This document shows positions 59,378 through 64,000 of a DNA stretch of 64,000 nucleotides, in pieces. The notes beneath the pieces were generated by a model that searched no databases, was not told the origin of the DNA, and saw only the letters and a program-made list of their open reading frames with translations. Both the position numbers and the translations under genes were made by a program. Within the stretch, counting starts at the first letter, position 1, and each line of letters opens with the position of its first letter. The stretch is from an uncultured Pelagibacteraceae bacterium. Lineage in GTDB: Bacteria; Pseudomonadota; Alphaproteobacteria; Pelagibacterales; Pelagibacteraceae. The DNA lies in assembly GCA_902522115.1 (NCBI GenBank), contig CABYUV010000002.1, positions 1 through 64,000 on the forward strand. Reading direction: 5' to 3'.

Positions 59378-60241
59378 ATGAAAATTAAAAAATTTTCAGA
59401 AAAGCCATCTGACTTTAATAGTAGAGTAGGGGCAAAACCAATAGTTTGTTATCCAAATACTAATATTGAAGAAAAAAATCTAAGTATTTTACATTCTGCC
59501 AGAGAACACTTGGTTAAAAAAGATGAGGTTATAATACCTCCAAGAGATGCAAAAACGTTTGAAGTTAAATTTGGTGAGTTTTTTAGAATTGAGAGTTTAG
59601 ATGGGCCTCAAGTAGGAGATTTAAATTTATTTAATTTAAATAATTTAGAAGAAAAATTTTATTCAGGAAAAACGAGAGCAATTTATGGAACGCATCTTTC
59701 GGTTGGAGATAAAATGTTTAGCAGCTTTCCATATCTTAGATCCTTAGCAACAATAACATGGGATACCTTAGATTGGTATGATTATGATAAAGATGGTGGA
59801 TCCGTTCATGATGTAATTGGCACTCGTTGTGATCCTTATACATCAAAACTTTTGAGTGATACTGATTATCATTATTGTTGTCATTCAAATTTAACAAGAG
59901 CTTTAGTAAAAGAAAAAAATGTTGAATTAGAGCATGCAGAAAAAATAGTTCATGATGTACTAAATGTTTTTATGTTAACTGGATTTACTAATGATACTAA
60001 GCAATACTTTATGAAAGCAAGTCCTGTTAGACCTGGTGATTATTTGGAGTTTTTTGCTGAAACGGATTTATTAGGTGCTCTTTCCGCTTGTCCAGGGGGT
60101 GATTGTGGATCTGAACATTCATCTGACGTTGCAAAATGTTATCCATTAAAAGTTTCTATTTGGACAGTAGATCCAAAATATTTAAATGATATTAAACCAT
60201 CAGCCATTTCCAATTATAACAGAAATCATGGCATAGATTAA
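59378..60241 (+). CDS. DUF1989 (urea carboxylase-associated) family protein
   Basis: Conserved CPGGDCGSEHSSDVAKCYPLKVSIW and DLNLFN motifs; 287 aa. Confidence 0.75.
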   Translation: MKIKKFSEKPSDFNSRVGAKPIVCYPNTNIEEKNLSILHSAREHLVKKDEVIIPPRDAKTFEVKFGEFFRIESLDGPQVGDLNLFNLNNLEEKFYSGKTRAIYGTHLSVGDKMFSSFPYLRSLATITWDTLDWYDYDKDGGSVHDVIGTRCDPYTSKLLSDTDYHYCCHSNLTRALVKEKNVELEHAEKIVHDVLNVFMLTGFTNDTKQYFMKASPVRPGDYLEFFAETDLLGALSACPGGDCGSEHSSDVAKCYPLKVSIWTVDPKYLNDIKPSAISNYNRNHGID

Positions 60242-60954
60242 TGTCTGTAAATAATATTTCTTTCATTTTACACAAACCTCAACTTTCAGAAAATATTGGA
60301 GCATGTGCACGAGGAATGAAAAATTTTAATTTTAATAAACTTACTGTTATTGATCCCAAACCAATATTTCCTAATGATAAAATTTTAGCAACCTCAGTAG
60401 GTGCAAAAAACATAATCAACAAAGCAAAGAATTTTGAAAGTTTAGAAAAATCCTTAAAGAATATCGATATTGTAATTGCAACATCTGTACGTTTTAGAAA
60501 TAAAAATATCAAACATATACAGTTGGAAGATTTAAAAAAACTCAATTATAGAAAAAAAGTGGCTTTTTTATTTGGATCAGAAGCATCAGGCTTATCTAAT
60601 AATGAGATAAGTTATGCCAATTACACTCTTCAAATTCCAACTAATCCTGATTTTAAGTCGTTAAATTTATCTCACAGTTTAATAATAATTGCGCAATATG
60701 TATCTAGTATAATTAATTCAAAAATATCTTCTTTTAAAAAATCAAATAAAGTTAAATCAGCATCTAAAAAAGAGATAGTTTCTATGGCAAATCTGTGTAT
60801 TCAAAATCTTGAAGAGATTAATTTCTTTAAATCAAAAGAGAAGAAGCCAATAATGCTCGAAAACTTGAGGAATATTTTTTATAGGATGGAATTATCAACC
60901 AAAGAAATTCGTATTTTATCAGGGGTATTTGCAAGGTTAGGTAAAAAACGTTGA
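60241..60954 (+). CDS. trmJ: SPOUT RNA methyltransferase, TrmJ type
   Basis: ISFILHKPQLSENIGACARGMKNF; VAFLFGSEASGLSNNEI; LNLSHSLIIIAQY. Confidence 0.88.
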   Translation: MSVNNISFILHKPQLSENIGACARGMKNFNFNKLTVIDPKPIFPNDKILATSVGAKNIINKAKNFESLEKSLKNIDIVIATSVRFRNKNIKHIQLEDLKKLNYRKKVAFLFGSEASGLSNNEISYANYTLQIPTNPDFKSLNLSHSLIIIAQYVSSIINSKISSFKKSNKVKSASKKEIVSMANLCIQNLEEINFFKSKEKKPIMLENLRNIFYRMELSTKEIRILSGVFARLGKKR

Positions 60955-60982
60955 TTGACAAAATGATGAGTAAGTTTATAAA
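60955..60982 (+). promoter_or_regulatory. Sigma-70-like promoter immediately upstream of rpsD
   Basis: TTGACA (60955-60960), 16-bp spacer, TATAAA (60977-60982); rpsD ATG at 60995. Confidence 0.7.
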
Positions 60983-60994
60983 GCCCACTATCAA

Positions 60995-61612
60995 ATGACT
61001 AAAAGATTAAACTCTAAACACAAAGTTGACAGAAGATTAAAAGTAAATTTATGGGGAAGACCCAAAAGTCCTTTTAACACTAGAGCTTACGGACCAGGAC
61101 AACATGGTCAAACAAAAACATCTAAGCCATCCGATTATGGAATTCAGCTTCAAGCTAAACAAAAATTAAAAGCTTATTACGGAAATATTAATGAGAGACA
61201 ATTTAGAAATATTTATAAAAAAGCTGTTATGCTTAAAGGTGATACTGGAGAAAATTTAATTGGTCTACTTGAAAGAAGACTAGATGCTGTGATCTATAGA
61301 GCAAAATTTGCAACTACAATTTTTTCAGCAAGACAATTAATTAATCATGGTCATGTGAAAGTAAATGGTAAAAAAGTAAACATTGGAAGTTATCTAGTTA
61401 GAGAAGAGGATTCAATTGAGATAAGAGATAAATCTAAACAATTAGCTATAATTGATATCGCTTTAGCAAATAAAGAAAGAGAAACTCCAGAATATATTCA
61501 AATGGACGAAAAAAATAGAAAATTAAAATTTGTTAGAATTCCAAAATTTGCTGAAGTTCCATATCCAATCGTCATGGAACCTAATTTAGTAATTGAATAT
61601 TATTCTAGATAA
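60995..61612 (+). CDS. rpsD: 30S ribosomal protein S4
   Basis: [49 protein letters not shown]. Confidence 0.96.
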   Translation: MTKRLNSKHKVDRRLKVNLWGRPKSPFNTRAYGPGQHGQTKTSKPSDYGIQLQAKQKLKAYYGNINERQFRNIYKKAVMLKGDTGENLIGLLERRLDAVIYRAKFATTIFSARQLINHGHVKVNGKKVNIGSYLVREEDSIEIRDKSKQLAIIDIALANKERETPEYIQMDEKNRKLKFVRIPKFAEVPYPIVMEPNLVIEYYSR

Positions 61613-61951
61613 TTAACTCTTAGCTTTAAAATTTATATTCTTGCTTTCAAAAAGTTTTGCTAGCTCACCACTCTCATACATTTCTTTAACAATATCACAT
61701 CCACCAACAAATTCATTTTTAACATAAAGTTGAGGTATTGTTGGCCAATCACTAAATACTTTTATACCTTCTCTTAGATTTTGATTTTCTAAAACATTTA
61801 TTCCTTTAAAATTTACTTCAAGAACTTTTAAAATGTTAGAAGTAGCCATTGAAAATCCACATTGTGGAGCATCAGGCGTACCTTTCATAAATAAACAAAC
61901 TTCGTTGTTTTCAATTTCGTTTTTAATTAAATCATTTGTTTGTTGATCCAT
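61613..61951 (-). CDS. grxD: Monothiol glutaredoxin, Grx4 type
   Basis: [20 protein letters not shown] (CGFS); [24 protein letters not shown]. Confidence 0.94.
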   Translation of the reverse strand: MDQQTNDLIKNEIENNEVCLFMKGTPDAPQCGFSMATSNILKVLEVNFKGINVLENQNLREGIKVFSDWPTIPQLYVKNEFVGGCDIVKEMYESGELAKLFESKNINFKAKS

Positions 61952-62182
61952 TTAACTCTCCTTTGTTTTAATTGCTAATGCGTGAAGTTCGTTACCCATT
62001 CTACCTTTTAATGAGTTATAAACCATTTTATGTTGCTCAATTTTACTTTTTCCAGAAAATTTAGACGAAGTAACGGTAGCAGAATAATGATTTCCATCAC
62101 CTGCTAAATCTTGTATTTCAACAATTGCATCTGGCATTGCCTCTTTTATAAAATTCTCAATTTCTTTTAAGTCCATTGCCAT
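61952..62182 (-). CDS. BolA family protein
   Basis: 76 aa; VEIQDLAGDGNHYSATVTSSKFSGKSKIEQHKMVYNSL; adjacent to grxD. Confidence 0.92.
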   Translation of the reverse strand: MAMDLKEIENFIKEAMPDAIVEIQDLAGDGNHYSATVTSSKFSGKSKIEQHKMVYNSLKGRMGNELHALAIKTKES

Positions 62183-64000
62183 TATTTATTCATATAGTTT
62201 TTAAGCCAATTTTTATTAGAAGTTGATAATTCGTCAATTGTAACTTTTGTCTTATCATTAATATACAGTTCATTTTCAATAATTGTACCTAGTTCATCAT
62301 AATGGACTGCATTTTTATTTAATATATCAGCTACTTTTTTTAAATCTTTTTTGTTTATTTCTATTATATATCTTCCTTGATCTTCAGCGAAGAAGTACTC
62401 TATTTCATTGATTAGATATTTTGGTTTTTTAATATTTATTCCTTTTTTTCCTTTAACACACATTTTTGCTACTGCAGTAATTATGCCACCTAAAGAAACA
62501 TCGTGAGCACTTTTTATTAAATTATTATTAATCAATTTGAGTAATGTTTCTCCATTATTTTTTTCATTAAATAAGTTTACTTCAGGTGGAGGTCCATTTT
62601 TTTCATCTAAAATAGTTCTTGCAAATAAACTTTGATCAATATGTCCCTCAGTTTTTCCAATTACTAATACTAAGTTATTAACTTCTTTAAAATTCATAGT
62701 AACCATATTTTTATAATCACTGATTAACCCAACACCACCAATAGCAGGTGTAGGTTTTATACCTTGGTCTTTTGTTTGGTTATAGAAAGATACATTTCCA
62801 GAAACTACTGGGAACTTTAAATAATCACTTGCTTCACCAATTCCTTGAACACATTCAACAAACTCTCCCATGTTTTCCTCATTTTCAGGACTACCAAAAT
62901 TTAAACAATTCGTGATAGCAATTGGTTTTGCACCAACAGATATAAGATTTCTAAAACTTTCACAAACTACTTGCTTTCCACCAGTTAAAGGGTGAGCCCA
63001 ACAATAAACTGCAGAAGAGTCAACACAAGCAGCAACAGCTTTATCTGTACCATGAACTCTTACAACACCTGCGTCTCCACCTGGCTTTTGTATAGTATCT
63101 CCCATTACGGTATGATCATACTGTTGCCAAATCCATTCTTTGCTGCATACATTTGGATTAGCTAAAGTTTTCTTTAAAACATCAATAATTTTTAAGTGTT
63201 TAATGTCGTCTTTTTTAATTCTATTCTTTTTTGGAAGTTTTGCTTTTTTCCATTTACGATCATACATAGGAGAATTTTCAACTAAGGTATTAACTGGAAT
63301 GTCTGCAACTTTTTCTTCATCAAAATAAAGTTCTATTTTTTTTGACTTAGTAGTTTTCCCAATTACTGCAAAATCTAAATTCCATTTATCAAATATTTTT
63401 TTTGCATGTTCTTCTTTGCCATTTTCTAAAATAATCAACATTCTTTCTTGGCTTTCTGAGAGCATTATCTCATAAGGGGTCATTTTGGCTTCTCTGCAAG
63501 GTACTTTATTCAAATTAATTTCTATTCCAAGGTTTCCTTTCGAAGCCATTTCAATACTTGAAGAAGTTAATCCGGCAGCACCCATGTCTTGTATAGCTAT
63601 AATTGAATCTCCAGCCATTAACTCCAAACAAGCTTCAAGTAAAAGTTTTTCAGTAAATGGGTCTCCAACTTGAACTGTTGGTTTTTTTTCCTCAATTTTT
63701 TCATCGAAACTAGCTGAAGCCATGCTTGCACCATGTATTCCATCTCTTCCAGTTTTAGACCCAACATAAATTACTGGTTTATTTAAGCCTGCAGCTTTGG
63801 AGTAAAAAATCTTATCCTTTTTGACCAATCCCAATGTCATTGCATTAACTAAAATATTTCCATTATAGGAGCTATCAAAACTTGTTTGCCCAGCAATTGT
63901 AGGAACACCCATACAGTTCCCGTAACCACCTATGCCATGCACAACACCTCTTAATAAATTTTTTGTTTTTTTATGTTGCGGTGATCCAAAATGTATTGAG
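62182..64000 (-). CDS. purL: Phosphoribosylformylglycinamidine synthase II, truncated by the right window edge
   Basis: SIHFGSPQHKKTKNLLRGVVHGIGGYGNCMGVPTIAGQTSFDSSYNGN...; the frame stays open to base 64000, so the listed start at 63942 (GTG) is internal. Confidence 0.94.
   Translation of the reverse strand, partial: SIHFGSPQHKKTKNLLRGVVHGIGGYGNCMGVPTIAGQTSFDSSYNGNILVNAMTLGLVKKDKIFYSKAAGLNKPVIYVGSKTGRDGIHGASMASASFDEKIEEKKPTVQVGDPFTEKLLLEACLELMAGDSIIAIQDMGAAGLTSSSIEMASKGNLGIEINLNKVPCREAKMTPYEIMLSESQERMLIILENGKEEHAKKIFDKWNLDFAVIGKTTKSKKIELYFDEEKVADIPVNTLVENSPMYDRKWKKAKLPKKNRIKKDDIKHLKIIDVLKKTLANPNVCSKEWIWQQYDHTVMGDTIQKPGGDAGVVRVHGTDKAVAACVDSSAVYCWAHPLTGGKQVVCESFRNLISVGAKPIAITNCLNFGSPENEENMGEFVECVQGIGEASDYLKFPVVSGNVSFYNQTKDQGIKPTPAIGGVGLISDYKNMVTMNFKEVNNLVLVIGKTEGHIDQSLFARTILDEKNGPPPEVNLFNEKNNGETLLKLINNNLIKSAHDVSLGGIITAVAKMCVKGKKGINIKKPKYLINEIEYFFAEDQGRYIIEINKKDLKKVADILNKNAVHYDELGTIIENELYINDKTKVTIDELSTSNKNWLKNYMNK

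Noticed and set aside
62182-63942. purL start at 63942 as listed in the ORF track
   Set aside because: The frame continues upstream to the window edge (SIHFGSPQHKKTKNLLRGVVHG), so the listed start is internal and the gene is edge-truncated.
1-64000. CRISPR arrays, prophage, insertion sequences, integrases or toxin-antitoxin genes
   Set aside because: I looked for regular direct repeats, transposase/integrase motifs and phage genes and saw none; AT-rich homopolymers and TPR repeats account for the visible repetitiveness.

Overview
This 64 kb window is AT-rich and densely packed, with gene content and layout typical of the SAR11 / Pelagibacterales alphaproteobacteria (lineage is inference from content, not a search). 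I see about 55 supported protein genes, one tRNA-Met(CAU), and no rRNA, CRISPR array, IS element or prophage. Main blocks: (1) a left-edge reading frame that joins an aldehyde dehydrogenase fragment in frame to a TRAP solute-binding protein fragment, followed by dctM and dctQ; (2) a taurine-type module (tauABC, omega-aminotransferase, alanine dehydrogenase, DMGDH-like FAD/GcvT oxidoreductase); (3) a purine / methylthioadenosine salvage and polyamine block (PRTase, guaC, apt, mtnP, two secreted hydrolase paralogs, mtnA, fused class II aldolase-SDR, fused SpeD-SpeE); (4) amino-acid ABC, tripartite tricarboxylate and LPS-related genes; (5) nrdAB, methylcitrate cycle, glmU-like/glmS, aroG, nadE, cysS, cimA, trmJ, rpsD, grxD, bolA, purL. 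The most interesting hypothesis is that the mtnP-mtnA-[aldolase-SDR]-[SpeD-SpeE] block forms a compact MTA-to-DHAP salvage route coupled to polyamine synthesis. Other notable signals are stem-loops between the binding-protein gene and the membrane genes in all four transporter operons, a tandem NrdR-box-like pair upstream of nrdA, a frameshifted MFS gene at a 9-A run, a secreted metzincin-like protein, and a GlmU lacking its uridyltransferase half. All product calls come from reading motifs; no database search was run.
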